A DNA stretch of 48,343 nucleotides from JAVBRD01 sp031548365 (GCA_031548365.1 JAVBRD010000017.1:1-48343), one strand, 5' to 3'; positions 1 through 9,007 are shown, numbered from the stretch's first letter. Notes: generated from the sequence alone by a model not told the origin. Translations and numbers: made by a program.

Positions 1-3000
1 ATGCGCGACGGCGCGGGCAACGCCATCACGATCTGCTCCATGGAAAATGTCGATCCGGTGGGCATCCACACGGGCGACTCCATCGTGGTCGCGCCCGCCG
101 TGACGCTCTCCCCTGCCGAGTTCGGGATGCTGCGCACCGCATCGCTGGACATCGTCAATGCGCTGGGGGTCGAGGGCGGCTGCAACGTGCAGTTCGCGCT
201 CCACCCGTCGAGCCTGGAGTACGCGGTCATTGAGGTTAACCCGCGCGTGTCGCGCTCGTCGGCGCTGGCTTCCAAGGCCACGGGCTACCCCATCGCCAAG
301 GTCGCGGCCAAAATCGCCATCGGCTACCGCATGGACGAAATTTTAAACGCCATGACCGGCAAGACTTACGCGTGCACCGAACCCACCGTGGACTACATCG
401 TCGTCAAATTCCCGCGCTGGCCGTTTGACAAATTCGTCTACGCCAAGCGCACGCTGGGTACGCAGATGAAGGCCACGGGCGAGGTCATGTCCATCGCGCC
501 CTCGTTTGAGATGGCGCTGCTCAAGGCCGTTCGCGGCGCGGAGATATCTAAGGACACGCTCAACGACGCAAAGTACGACGCGCTGACGCTGGACAAGCTC
601 ATGGACATGCTCAAGGAGACGAGCGACGAGCGGCTGTTCGTGGTGTACGCGGCGATGAAGAAGGGCGCGTCCGTCGATGCCCTGCACGAGCGCACCATGA
701 TCGACCGCTGGTTCCTGTACAAGCTGGCTAATCTGCTTGCGTTTGAGCGAAACCTGGGCGCGGGACTGACGCAGGAAAAATATGAGGAAGGCAAGCGGCT
801 CGGCTATCCCGATAAAGCCATCGAGCGCATTTCGGGCGGAAAAATCGAAATTCCGCTGCGCGCGGCATACAAAATGGTGGACACGTGCGGCGCGGAAGTT
901 GAGGCACAGACCCCCTATTTCTACGCCACCTACGACGAGGACGATGAAGCCGAGGCCTTCACGCGGGCCAACTCCACCGGAAAAAAGCGCGTGATCGTGT
1001 TCGGCTCCGGACCCATTCGCATTGGCCAGGGCATCGAGTTTGACTATTCCTCCGTCCACTGCGTGCTCGCGCTCAAGAAGGCGGGGTACGAGGTCATCAT
1101 CGTCAACAACAACCCGGAAACGGTCTCCACCGACTTTGACACAGCCGACCGCCTCTACTTCGAACCCGTGACGCCCGAGGATGTTTTGGGCATCGTCGCC
1201 GCCGAGAAGCCTTACGGCGTGGTGGTCGCGTTCGGCGGGCAAACCGCGATCAAGCTCACGCGCGCGCTCTCGGGCGCGGGGGTCAATATCCTTGGCACAC
1301 CCGCCGATTCCATCGACGCGGCGGAAGACCGGGAGCGTTTCGACGCGCTGCTTGAAAAGCTGCGCATCAAGCGCCCCGAGGGCAGCACGGTCTTGACCGT
1401 TGAGGAAGCGCTGGTCACTGCGCGCAAGCTGGCCTACCCCGTGCTCATCCGCCCTTCCTACGTTCTGGGTGGACAAAACATGATCATCGCGTTCTCCGAC
1501 GACGACATCAGGGAATACATGGCCATCATCCTCGCGCAGGGCATCGAAAACCCCATCTTGATCGATAAGTACCTCTCGGGCATCGAGATCGAAGTCGATG
1601 CCATCTGCGACGGTGAGGACATCCTCATCCCGGGCATCATGGAGCACATCGAGCGCGCGGGCGTTCATTCGGGCGATTCCATTGCCGTTTATCCGCCGTT
1701 CAACGTCTCCGACAGCCTGGTCGAAGAGCTCGTCGAGTGCTCGCGCCAGCTCGCGCTCGGTCTGGACACGCGCGGGCTTGTCAACATACAATACCTGATC
1801 TACGACGGCCAGATCTACGTCATCGAGGTCAACCCGCGCGCGTCGCGCACCGTGCCCTACATCAGCAAGGTGACGGGCGTGCCCATGGTCGATCTCGCCA
1901 CACACGCCATGCTGGGCGAAAAGCTGCGCGATATGGGCTTCGGCACCGGCCTTTACAAGACCTCACCCTATGTGGCCGTTAAGGTCCCTGTCTTCTCCTT
2001 TGAGAAGCTCACCGATCTCGACACGCAGCTCGGTCCGGAAATGAAATCCACGGGCGAAGTGCTGGGCATCGGGAAGACGCTGGACGAAGCGCTGTACAAG
2101 GGTCTGATTGCGTCCGGCGCGAAAATGGAAAAGAGCGGCGGCGTGTTCATCACGGTGCGCGATACCGATAAACACGAAATCGCGGATGTGGCACGCAAAT
2201 TCTACGACCTCGGCTTTACGCTCTACGCGACCAAGGGCACGGTCGAAACGCTCGCTCAGGCGGGCATGCCCGCCACAGTGGTCGACCGCCTGGGCGAGTC
2301 CGACAACAACGCCATGACGCTCCTGGAGAGCGGCAAGGTCAAGTACGTCATCTCGACATCCTCTAAAGGCCGCCTCCCCAGCCGCGACAGCGTCAAGATC
2401 AGACGCAAGGCCACGCTTCTGGCCGTGCCCTGTCTGACTTCTCTTGATACTGCGAACGCGCTCGTCGGGAGCCTGAAAAGCCGCTTTTCACAGCGAACGA
2501 CCGAGCTTGTGGATATCAACGCCATGCGCACGGAGCGTCTCAAGCTCAAGTTTTGTAAAATGCAAACCTGCGGGAACGATTACATCTACTTCGACTTCCT
2601 GGGCGAAGAGTACCAAAGCCCTGAGTCGCTCGCGGTACAGCTCTGCGACCGCCACTACGGCATCGGGGGCGACGGCATCGTGCTCATCTGCCGCTCGCAA
2701 ATCGCGGACGCCAAGATGGTCATGTACAACATGGACGGCAGCGAAGGCAAGATGGCGGGCAACGCCATCCGCTGCGTGGGCAAGTACCTCTACGACAACG
2801 GCATCATCAAGTCCGACCGCGCGTTCATCGAGACCGTGACGGGCGTTCGCGAGCTTCGGCTCTACGTTCAGCGCGGCAAAGTCACCTCAGTTCGCGTCAA
2901 CATGGGCGAGGTCGCGCTCTCGCCCAACCGCGTGCCCGTGCTGCTCCCCGGCGCTTCCGTCGTCGACGCGCCCGTCAAGATCGCGGACGTCGCGTACCGC

Positions 3001-3378
3001 GTGACCTGCATGTCTCTGGGCAACCCGCATTGCGTGGTCTTCATGGACGAACTGTCGTCCATCGACGTGCCGTCCATCGGACCTCGGTTTGAAAACGCGT
3101 CGATCTTCCCCGAACGCGTCAACACCGAATTCGTGAAAATTATCGGGAAAAACAAGCTCGCCATGCGCGTTTGGGAGCGCGGTAACGGCGAGACGCTCGC
3201 GTGCGGCACGGGCGCGTGCGCGGCGGCCGTCGCCGCCATCCTCACGGGTCAGTGCGGCAAGGATGAGGACATCACCGTCAAGCTCAAGGGCGGCGATCTC
3301 ATCATCCGCTACAACGGGCAATACGTCTACATGACCGGGAGCGCCGAAAAGGTGTACGAGGGCGTCGTGGAGATATAG
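1..3378 (+). CDS. carB-dapF: Carbamoyl-phosphate synthase large subunit (5'-truncated by window) fused to diaminopimelate epimerase
   Basis: The frame enters at roughly residue 225 of a normal CarB (the GIHTGDSI region) and stays open for 1125 codons. Window residues 1-320 are the rest of the first ATP-grasp half. The second half starts near 328 with GSGPIRIGQGIEFDY and its ATP-grasp runs to about 670. An MGS-like allosteric domain covers about 705-830. DapF follows without a stop at about 847-1125 (GND, GIGGDG, GNPHC, ACGTGA motifs). CarB makes carbamoyl phosphate for arginine and pyrimidines; DapF converts LL- to meso-diaminopimelate for lysine and peptidoglycan. The only in-frame ATG at the junction (2524) has no Shine-Dalgarno, so a real fusion is favoured. 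The usual first catalytic Cys of DapF is Ala (GCG at 2755-2757, in AGNAIRC); the second Cys (3202-3204) is present. Confidence 0.95.
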   Translation: MRDGAGNAITICSMENVDPVGIHTGDSIVVAPAVTLSPAEFGMLRTASLDIVNALGVEGGCNVQFALHPSSLEYAVIEVNPRVSRSSALASKATGYPIAKVAAKIAIGYRMDEILNAMTGKTYACTEPTVDYIVVKFPRWPFDKFVYAKRTLGTQMKATGEVMSIAPSFEMALLKAVRGAEISKDTLNDAKYDALTLDKLMDMLKETSDERLFVVYAAMKKGASVDALHERTMIDRWFLYKLANLLAFERNLGAGLTQEKYEEGKRLGYPDKAIERISGGKIEIPLRAAYKMVDTCGAEVEAQTPYFYATYDEDDEAEAFTRANSTGKKRVIVFGSGPIRIGQGIEFDYSSVHCVLALKKAGYEVIIVNNNPETVSTDFDTADRLYFEPVTPEDVLGIVAAEKPYGVVVAFGGQTAIKLTRALSGAGVNILGTPADSIDAAEDRERFDALLEKLRIKRPEGSTVLTVEEALVTARKLAYPVLIRPSYVLGGQNMIIAFSDDDIREYMAIILAQGIENPILIDKYLSGIEIEVDAICDGEDILIPGIMEHIERAGVHSGDSIAVYPPFNVSDSLVEELVECSRQLALGLDTRGLVNIQYLIYDGQIYVIEVNPRASRTVPYISKVTGVPMVDLATHAMLGEKLRDMGFGTGLYKTSPYVAVKVPVFSFEKLTDLDTQLGPEMKSTGEVLGIGKTLDEALYKGLIASGAKMEKSGGVFITVRDTDKHEIADVARKFYDLGFTLYATKGTVETLAQAGMPATVVDRLGESDNNAMTLLESGKVKYVISTSSKGRLPSRDSVKIRRKATLLAVPCLTSLDTANALVGSLKSRFSQRTTELVDINAMRTERLKLKFCKMQTCGNDYIYFDFLGEEYQSPESLAVQLCDRHYGIGGDGIVLICRSQIADAKMVMYNMDGSEGKMAGNAIRCVGKYLYDNGIIKSDRAFIETVTGVRELRLYVQRGKVTSVRVNMGEVALSPNRVPVLLPGASVVDAPVKIADVAYRVTCMSLGNPHCVVFMDELSSIDVPSIGPRFENASIFPERVNTEFVKIIGKNKLAMRVWERGNGETLACGTGACAAAVAAILTGQCGKDEDITVKLKGGDLIIRYNGQYVYMTGSAEKVYEGVVEI

Positions 3379-3415
3379 GACTGAGACGGCAACAGCAAAT
3401 GCGATGCGCATCATG

Positions 3416-3449
3416 AAAAGCAGGCGAGTATCATCTCGGCCTGCTTTTT
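3416..3449. terminator. Terminator downstream of carB-dapF
   Basis: The inverted repeat aaaagcaggc / gcctgctttt has a 13-nt loop and is followed by a T on the plus strand. The A-run on its left side makes it usable for the convergent minus-strand gene ending at 3460. Confidence 0.8.
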
Positions 3450-3459
3450 GATTTGGATA

Positions 3460-4131
3460 TCAGCTTTCAGCGCTGGCGATGTTGCACATGTGCCGGTTGG
3501 GATCATTGATAAATGTGAGCCTCACAGCCGGAATCACGGCTCCCCAGCGCCGCAGCACGGCAGCGGCGTTCATCACGATATCCCGCGGCGCATTGTCGTC
3601 GTCCAGGGAATAGGCAAACGTTTGCCTCGGCTGGACACGTGCATCCAGGACACCCATGAGCTCCAATACAGGGGACAGAGATTTTGCGCTGGCCAAGGAG
3701 TCAGCAACGCAACTGAACTGAAACCAGCCATAGTTGTTAAAACTCCAGAACTCCCGCTTTCCCCAATTCGTAGCCGCGTAATCAATGTGCGAAATACCAG
3801 ACGCGATCGGACGCGTCACATGGGCCAAAGCATGGGATACAATGCCTTTCAAGGCCTCCACTTTGCGTTCTTCGCCGTAGTAAAGCCAAAAGGCGACGGC
3901 AAAATCGTTAACCAGCCGCTCTTCCTCAACAGGATGTGGCCGGATCGCCCCATTAAAGCACATGATGCCGTGGCCCAATTCGTGAATCAAATTGTACCAG
4001 TGAAAATAGAGCTCAAAGTTCTCTTTCGCGCTTGATCCCCCAAGGATTGAATCGACCGCGCTGTTTTGTTCCTCCGTCCCCAACCCGTACCTGCCCGTGA
4101 TGATTTCGATGGATTTCGCAGCCAACTCCAC
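3460..4131 (-). CDS. Putative zinc metallopeptidase-like protein (HExxH), 223 aa
   Basis: The motif HELGHG followed about 25 residues later by EEERLVNDFAVAFW resembles the HExxH...E arrangement of zincins of the ImmA/IrrE type. No signal peptide is visible, so it is probably cytoplasmic. A longer reading from 4266 exists but overlaps the upstream HAD gene by 119 bases; GTG at 4131 is preferred because a GGGGGGAG ribosome site lies just upstream. This start is 16 bases past the HAD stop, so the two genes are likely co-transcribed. The rest of the protein shows no family I recognise. Substrate unknown; peptidase activity is inferred only from the motif. Confidence 0.75.
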   Translation of the reverse strand: MELAAKSIEIITGRYGLGTEEQNSAVDSILGGSSAKENFELYFHWYNLIHELGHGIMCFNGAIRPHPVEEERLVNDFAVAFWLYYGEERKVEALKGIVSHALAHVTRPIASGISHIDYAATNWGKREFWSFNNYGWFQFSCVADSLASAKSLSPVLELMGVLDARVQPRQTFAYSLDDDNAPRDIVMNAAAVLRRWGAVIPAVRLTFINDPNRHMCNIASAES

Positions 4132-4147
4132 CTCGTTCTCCCCCCGC

Positions 4148-5137
4148 CTAGTTCGGCCAGAGAAACACGCCGAGTACACCCCACTGTCTGACTTGTTCGC
4201 GATCGAAAGCGGGTGCTGCGCCCGTGAAGTAATCCGCAAATGCGGGATCTCCACCAAGCGAAACACTCATTTCCTCATATGTCGGGTAAGGGAACAGGCC
4301 GGAGATGGTCGCGCGCGCGAAGCCGCGCTCGCTGGAGACGCCGGGTGGCATGGCACACAGCACGTCGTCATTGAGGCATAGCGAGCGGTTGGCCGGATCG
4401 CGCAGGATCGTCCCGAACGTCGGATGCCCTTCAAGCAGCGCGTCGAACGACTCAAGCGAGAGGTGGAGCGTGCGCACCGCATGGCGGTCGCCAAATAACC
4501 GCGCGGCCACGTCAAGCAGGGAGTTGCACATCTCCACCTGTGGCCGGCGCACGCGCGGCACGGCCACGAGATCGGGCACGACCATCACGCGCGCGCCCGC
4601 CGACAGCCCCGCCTCCACACCCGCGGGGCTGTCCTCGACGACAGCACACTCATGCGGCGCGACACCCAGCCTCTTCATCGCAAACAGGAACAGATCAGGC
4701 GCGGGCTTTCCGTTTTGAACGTCCTCGCGACACACCATGAAATCGAAGTTCTGCTCAAGCGGGATGCCCGCCAGAGAGAGCTTGTCGGTCGCGTCCCCGC
4801 GCGGAGATCCCGTGCACACTGCGAGACGCACGCCGTTTTGTTTGGCAACCTCGATGAGCCGCTGCGCGCCCGGCATGGCGGAAACGCCGTCACGATGGAT
4901 GATCTCCGCGCCGTACTGTATGCGCAACGCTCTCATGTCCTCGAGGGGAACCGAAACGCCGTGCAACGCGAGGACGCCCAGTTTGGTCGCCTCCACGCCT
5001 TTGCCGATATATTTTTCAACAAACCCATCGGGTATTACATACCCGAGCCGCTCCCCCGCGCGTTTCCACGCGGCAATGGCCACGCGCTCCGTGTCCACGA
5101 GCAGCCCGTCCAGATCCAGCAACAGCGCTTTGAGCAT
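4148..5137 (-). CDS. HAD-superfamily phosphatase (beta-phosphoglucomutase-like) with ~105-residue C-terminal extension
   Basis: The N-terminal ~220 residues are a subfamily IA HAD hydrolase: DLDGLLVDTE (motif I), CTGSPRGD (motif II), GKPAPDLF (motif III) and VVEDSPAGVEAG (motif IV). Such enzymes dephosphorylate or isomerise small sugar phosphates. After about residue 225 there is an extra region with no motif I recognise, ending WGVLGVFLWPN; typical family members stop near 215-230 aa, whereas this one is 329. Start is ATG behind AGGAGG. It sits directly upstream of the HExxH gene. Substrate cannot be read from sequence. Confidence 0.9.
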   Translation of the reverse strand: MLKALLLDLDGLLVDTERVAIAAWKRAGERLGYVIPDGFVEKYIGKGVEATKLGVLALHGVSVPLEDMRALRIQYGAEIIHRDGVSAMPGAQRLIEVAKQNGVRLAVCTGSPRGDATDKLSLAGIPLEQNFDFMVCREDVQNGKPAPDLFLFAMKRLGVAPHECAVVEDSPAGVEAGLSAGARVMVVPDLVAVPRVRRPQVEMCNSLLDVAARLFGDRHAVRTLHLSLESFDALLEGHPTFGTILRDPANRSLCLNDDVLCAMPPGVSSERGFARATISGLFPYPTYEEMSVSLGGDPAFADYFTGAAPAFDREQVRQWGVLGVFLWPN

Positions 5138-5180
5138 GATATCCCTCCTGTCGGCCGGTATTCAATCGCAATGAAACGCT

Positions 5181-5209
5181 CTTATATCGACGGTACGCGC
5201 GCGGCGCAA
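5181..5209 (-). promoter_or_regulatory. Candidate promoter for the HAD/HExxH pair
   Basis: On the minus strand TTGCGC (5209-5204) and TATAAG (5186-5181) are separated by 17 bases, about 45 bases upstream of the HAD ATG. The -35 is weak, so this is a candidate only. Confidence 0.4.
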
Positions 5210-5234
5210 ACCATGGATGCGACTGGGCATCACC

Positions 5235-5858
5235 CTACAGCCTTCCCAGCCTCTCCAGCCCCGCCAGAGCTTCCTCGCGGGTGAAGTTTCCGCGCGAAAG
5301 GCTGTCCTTGCTCATCTCAAGCAGCCGCAGATAAAACGCGCGGGCGTCTTCGTGCGTGAGAACGCCTTCCTCGAGCGCGATATCGAGTGCGTCTTCAGCG
5401 CGCGCGTACGCGCCGGCCTCCATGAAAAAGCGAAAGAGCTTGTCGGAGGCGACGTACACGCCTTTTGCAAGGAGGAGAGAAAGCCTTTCCTCGGCAAAAC
5501 CCATCGCTCCCGGACCGAGTTCGGCCAGCAGCGCGGCGCTCATCTCCATCTCGCTCGCGATGCGCGCGTCGTCCGGGAAGTCGTCCTCACCGAGCAGCAT
5601 GGCGTGCATGCGCAACAGCTCGGACGCCGCCAGCACGCGCTCTTCCGCGCCGCGCCCGCCCAACATGACGTAGAGCGCGTCCGGAGAGAGCGACAGCGCG
5701 GTGTTCATCTCAAGACCTGTGAGCCGCAGAAACTCCGCGCCAATGAGCATTTCACCCTCTGCCTTGCGTTCTTCAAGCGACATCATGTCCATGATTCGCC
5801 TGTAAAACGCGCCCAACTGCTCGATCATGCGCAGCACGGTGTCACTCTGGAAGTACAT
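5235..5858 (-). CDS. Unknown helical protein, 207 aa (possibly DUF6483-like)
   Basis: Starts MYFQSDTVLRMIEQL and is Glu/Leu/Ala-rich and probably all-helical, with repeat-like pairs of helices (SLSPDALYVML, LEEGVLTHEDARAFYLRL). The start MxFQxDxVxRMIE resembles the N-terminus of small clostridial proteins I recall as DUF6483; that assignment is from memory and tentative. No signal peptide or membrane segment. The ATG overlaps the phosphohexomutase stop as TGATG, so it is translationally coupled to that gene. Function unknown. Confidence 0.7.
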   Translation of the reverse strand: MYFQSDTVLRMIEQLGAFYRRIMDMMSLEERKAEGEMLIGAEFLRLTGLEMNTALSLSPDALYVMLGGRGAEERVLAASELLRMHAMLLGEDDFPDDARIASEMEMSAALLAELGPGAMGFAEERLSLLLAKGVYVASDKLFRFFMEAGAYARAEDALDIALEEGVLTHEDARAFYLRLLEMSKDSLSRGNFTREEALAGLERLGRL

Positions 5859-7576
5859 CAGAGCTTGCCGACGGCCGCGAACATAGAGGACGCGAGCGCG
5901 TCTAAGCGCTCCGCGGTCTTTTCCGGATGATCCGTGCGCGAATTGAAGTAGAATTTGATCTTGGGCTCTGTGCCGGATGGCCGTACACACACCCACTCCC
6001 CGCCAACGAGCTCGTAGTAGAGCACATCGGACACCGGCAGGTCGATCTTTTCTGTTTTACCGCCGCACACGCGCGCGCTTGACAGATAGTCGCGCACGGC
6101 AAGCACGCCCGCGCCCCCAATCTCGCTTGGCGGTGCGGCGCGCAAGGCGCGCATCACGCGGCCCATCTCCGCGATGCCGTCCTTGCCGGGCATGGTGACC
6201 GACGCGGACTTCTCGCCGTAATAACCATACTCCTTGTAGAGCGCCTGCATCGCGTCATAAAGCGCTATTCCGCGGCTTTTGTACCAAGCGGCGGTCTCCG
6301 CGATGAGCATGGACGCGATGACCGCGTCCTTGTCGCGCACGAAGGATCCCGCAAGGTACCCGTAACTCTCCTCAAACCCGATGATGAAGGCGTGGCTGCC
6401 CGTGTCCTCGAAGAGCTGGATTTTCTCAGCAATGAACTTACAGCCGGTGAGCACGTCAAACGTGACGGCGCCAAACGATGCGGCAATGGCGCGCGCCATC
6501 TCCGTGGTGACAATCGTCTTGATGACGGCAGGGTTCTCCGGCATTGTGCCCGACGCCTTTTTCCCCGACAGCGCGTAGTGCGTGAGCAGGCATCCGATTT
6601 GGTTGCCGCTGAGCACCTGATAACTGCCGTCCGGCGCGCGCACAGCGACGCCCAGACGATCACAGTCGGGGTCGGTGCCGAAGACGAGGTCGGCGTTGGT
6701 TTCGTTCGCGAGCTTGATGGCCAGCGTGAACGCCGAGTGATTCTCGGGGTTGGGCGTGCCCACGGTGCTGAACGCCGGGTCGGGGTTTTCCTGTTCGGGT
6801 ACCACGCACACGTGCTCAAAGCCTATCTCGCGCAGCACGCGCCGCACGGGGACGTTGCCGGAACCGTTGAGCGGCGTGTAAACGATGCGCATGTCCTTGC
6901 CCATTTGGGCGCACATACCGGGCTGGACGCAAAGCGTCTTGACCCGCGCTGTATACTCATCGTCGAGCTCCTTGCCCACGATGGTCAAAAGCCCAGCGCG
7001 CTCGGCGTCTCCTCGCGGCATTTCCACGCAGTCCTTGTAGTCGTGTGAGCGGATGTAGCCAACGAGGGACGCGGTGTCCTCCGGCGGCATCTGACCGCCG
7101 TCGGGTCCGTAAACCTTGTAGCCGTTATACTCCGCGGGGTTGTGGCTTGCGGTGATCACGATGCCGGCGGCGGCTTTGAGCTCGCGCACGCTGAAAGACA
7201 ATACGGGCACCGGCCGGAGCGACTCAAACAGGTACGCCCTCACACCGTTTTTGCAAAGCACGAGCGCCGCCGATAGGGCGAACTCGGGCGAGAAACGCCG
7301 AGAATCGTACGCGATGACTACGCCGCGCGCCGCGCCCCCTGTTTTGAGGATGTGGTCGGCCAACCCCTGCGTCGCCCTGCGCACCGCGTAAACGTTCATG
7401 CGGTTCGTTCCCGCGCCGATCACGCCGCGCATGCCAGCGGTCCCAAACTCAAGCTCGGTGTAGAACCTCTCCTCGATGGCCTTTTCCTCATCCCCGATGT
7501 CCCCAAGCTCGCGCACAAGATCCGCGTCGCCCGCGAAATCGGTCAGCCATTTTTTGTACATCTCTCGTGCCGTCAT
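5858..7576 (-). CDS. pgcA: Phospho-sugar mutase (phosphoglucomutase/phosphomannomutase family)
   Basis: The 572-aa product has the family's phosphoserine loop TASHNPAEYNGYKVYG, the metal-binding DPDCDRLG loop, the sugar-binding GFEESYGY motif and the phosphate-binding RPSGTEPKIKFY near the C-terminus. It interconverts hexose 1- and 6-phosphates for glycogen, glycolipid or cell-wall sugar synthesis; length fits the PgcA-type group. Two ATGs lie close together; the one at 7576 is 8 bases from the GAGGAGG ribosome site, whereas 7582 would be only 2 bases away, so 7576 is preferred. It begins 16 bases after the ferritin-like gene and ends in a one-base overlap with the next gene. The symbol is a family-level guess. 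Confidence 0.92.
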   Translation of the reverse strand: MTAREMYKKWLTDFAGDADLVRELGDIGDEEKAIEERFYTELEFGTAGMRGVIGAGTNRMNVYAVRRATQGLADHILKTGGAARGVVIAYDSRRFSPEFALSAALVLCKNGVRAYLFESLRPVPVLSFSVRELKAAAGIVITASHNPAEYNGYKVYGPDGGQMPPEDTASLVGYIRSHDYKDCVEMPRGDAERAGLLTIVGKELDDEYTARVKTLCVQPGMCAQMGKDMRIVYTPLNGSGNVPVRRVLREIGFEHVCVVPEQENPDPAFSTVGTPNPENHSAFTLAIKLANETNADLVFGTDPDCDRLGVAVRAPDGSYQVLSGNQIGCLLTHYALSGKKASGTMPENPAVIKTIVTTEMARAIAASFGAVTFDVLTGCKFIAEKIQLFEDTGSHAFIIGFEESYGYLAGSFVRDKDAVIASMLIAETAAWYKSRGIALYDAMQALYKEYGYYGEKSASVTMPGKDGIAEMGRVMRALRAAPPSEIGGAGVLAVRDYLSSARVCGGKTEKIDLPVSDVLYYELVGGEWVCVRPSGTEPKIKFYFNSRTDHPEKTAERLDALASSMFAAVGKL

Positions 7577-7592
7577 GCGCATGGCCTCCTCA

Positions 7593-8063
7593 TCAAAGCA
7601 TCTGCTGAAGTTGGGACAAGTGTTCTCTCTCTTCGGCGATGAGCCGCGTTAGCGCCTCCGCTAGGCGCAAAGAGGCATCTTCTTTCGCGGCGTAGTAATA
7701 AAGCAGGCTGTCCTTCTCCGCCGCGATAGCCGCGCGAATCAGGGCACCCACGGAAGAAAACTGCGCCTCGCTGATGCCCGCGAGCACACCGCCCGGGAAA
7801 ACGACCTCCCCCGCGATAGCGCTTAAGAACATGCTGGTTTCGGGTCTATACTCGTCCTGCATCCCCATATCGGCACCCTCGACCATCATCCGCTCGAACT
7901 GGATCGCGTGCGAAAGCTCGTCCGCCTCCAGCTTTTTGAGCATGTCCATCACATCGGGCGATACGTCCAGCTTCTGCGCGCGCGCGTAGAGCTGTGCCCC
8001 GCGAAGCTCAACCTCGCGCGCGACACGCAGCATCTCAGCGTCGGTAAACTGGTGGTATTTCAT
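7593..8063 (-). CDS. Ferritin-like / rubrerythrin-like diiron protein, 156 aa
   Basis: Four-helix ferritin-like pattern with Glu/His ligands in REVELRGAQLY, EADELSHAIQF, AAIAAEKDSLLYYY and IAEEREHLSQL, in the spacing of rubrerythrin-like proteins but without a C-terminal rubredoxin domain. Likely a non-haem diiron protein in peroxide handling or iron chemistry. Start is ATG 8063 with AGGAGG 6 bases upstream. First gene of a minus-strand run with the phosphohexomutase, back to back with nadE. Exact role unknown. Confidence 0.8.
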   Translation of the reverse strand: MKYHQFTDAEMLRVAREVELRGAQLYARAQKLDVSPDVMDMLKKLEADELSHAIQFERMMVEGADMGMQDEYRPETSMFLSAIAGEVVFPGGVLAGISEAQFSSVGALIRAAIAAEKDSLLYYYAAKEDASLRLAEALTRLIAEEREHLSQLQQML

Positions 8064-8128
8064 GAGAGTCCTCCTGTCAAACGAACGGGTATCCACTGTT
8101 ATTCATTCGACGCGCGCGGCATGATTCC

Positions 8129-8156
8129 TTGACATCGCGGCGCATCACGCTAAAAT
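8129..8156 (+). promoter_or_regulatory. nadE promoter
   Basis: TTGACA (8129-8134), 16-base spacer, TAAAAT (8151-8156). The expected transcription start near 8163 leaves only about 11 bases before the ATG, including the GAGGTG ribosome site. Confidence 0.75.
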
Positions 8157-8173
8157 AAGGCTGAGGTGACATC

Positions 8174-8902
8174 ATGCGCGATTACAAGATCGAAGCGGAA
8201 AAACGCGTGCGCTACATCGCCGATTTGCTTCAGTCGAGCGGGGCACGGGGAGTCATATTCGCAAACAGCGGCGGCAAAGACTGCGCGCTGGTTGGCATTT
8301 TATCCAAATTGGCGACCGCGAACGTGCTGGGCGTTATTTTGCCGTGCGGCTCAAAGCGAAACTATGAGCAGGACGCAGCGCACGCGCATCTGCTCGCGGG
8401 GAAGTTTGGCATCGAAAACGTAAAGGTCGACTTGACACCCGCGCGCGACACGCTGGTCGCGGCGTTTCCGCCGGAGATCCCGCTTCCGCCGCTCGCGCTG
8501 CAGAACATCGCACCCAGACTCCGCATGACGACCGTGTACGCGCTGGGTCAGGCGAGCGGATACCTCGTGGCGGGAACGGGCAACGCGTGTGAAATATATC
8601 TTGGCTACTTCACCAAGTGGGGCGACGGCGGTTACGACTTCAACCCCATTGCCGACCTGACCGTGACGGAAATTTTCGAGTTCCTCCGCTATCTCGGCGC
8701 GCCAAATGAGATCATCGACAAGCCGCCGTCCGCAGGGCTTTACGACGGACAGACGGACGAAGACGACATGGGTGTGACGTACGCGCAGGTCGAGGCGTAC
8801 ATGCGCGGCGAACCTGTGAACGCGGACGCCGCGGCGCGCATCGCGCATATGCACGCGCGGTCGGAAAACAAGAGGCACGCGCCTTCAAGGTACGGTGAGT
8901 AG
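8174..8902 (+). CDS. nadE: NAD(+) synthetase, ammonia-dependent type
   Basis: The 242-aa product has the N-type ATP pyrophosphatase P-loop as SGGKDC and the NaAD-binding stretch GTGNACEIYLGYFTKWGDGG, then DLTVTEIFEFLRYLGAP and PPSAGLYDGQTDEDDMG, all NadE hallmarks. It amidates nicotinic acid adenine dinucleotide to NAD. No glutaminase domain, so free ammonia is the expected nitrogen donor. The P-loop Ser is Cys here. Single-gene unit with its own strong promoter and downstream terminator. Confidence 0.95.
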   Translation: MRDYKIEAEKRVRYIADLLQSSGARGVIFANSGGKDCALVGILSKLATANVLGVILPCGSKRNYEQDAAHAHLLAGKFGIENVKVDLTPARDTLVAAFPPEIPLPPLALQNIAPRLRMTTVYALGQASGYLVAGTGNACEIYLGYFTKWGDGGYDFNPIADLTVTEIFEFLRYLGAPNEIIDKPPSAGLYDGQTDEDDMGVTYAQVEAYMRGEPVNADAAARIAHMHARSENKRHAPSRYGE

Positions 8903-9007
8903 ACAAGGAAACCGCGGCGGTCACCGGCAGCTTCATTGAAATGATGCACTTTTTCAATGGCTACGCATACGCTCTCCTGATCGAATGCAAGTTCACAAAA
9001 TGAATGT

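Noticed and set aside
343..1905. Long antisense open frames, also at 23068-24468 (-), 31460-32701 (+), 33995-35512 (+)
   Set aside because: They mirror highly conserved genes (carB, iolC/iolB, HAD/UroD, dnaK) and have Arg/His/Ala-rich nonsense composition typical of GC-rich shadows.
2524..3378. Separate dapF gene starting at ATG 2524
   Set aside because: No Shine-Dalgarno precedes it and the frame is continuous with carB; kept as a fusion.
8934..8959. CATTGAAA/TTTCAATG inverted repeat after nadE as a terminator
   Set aside because: AT-rich 8-bp stem without a T-run; the true terminator is at 9008.
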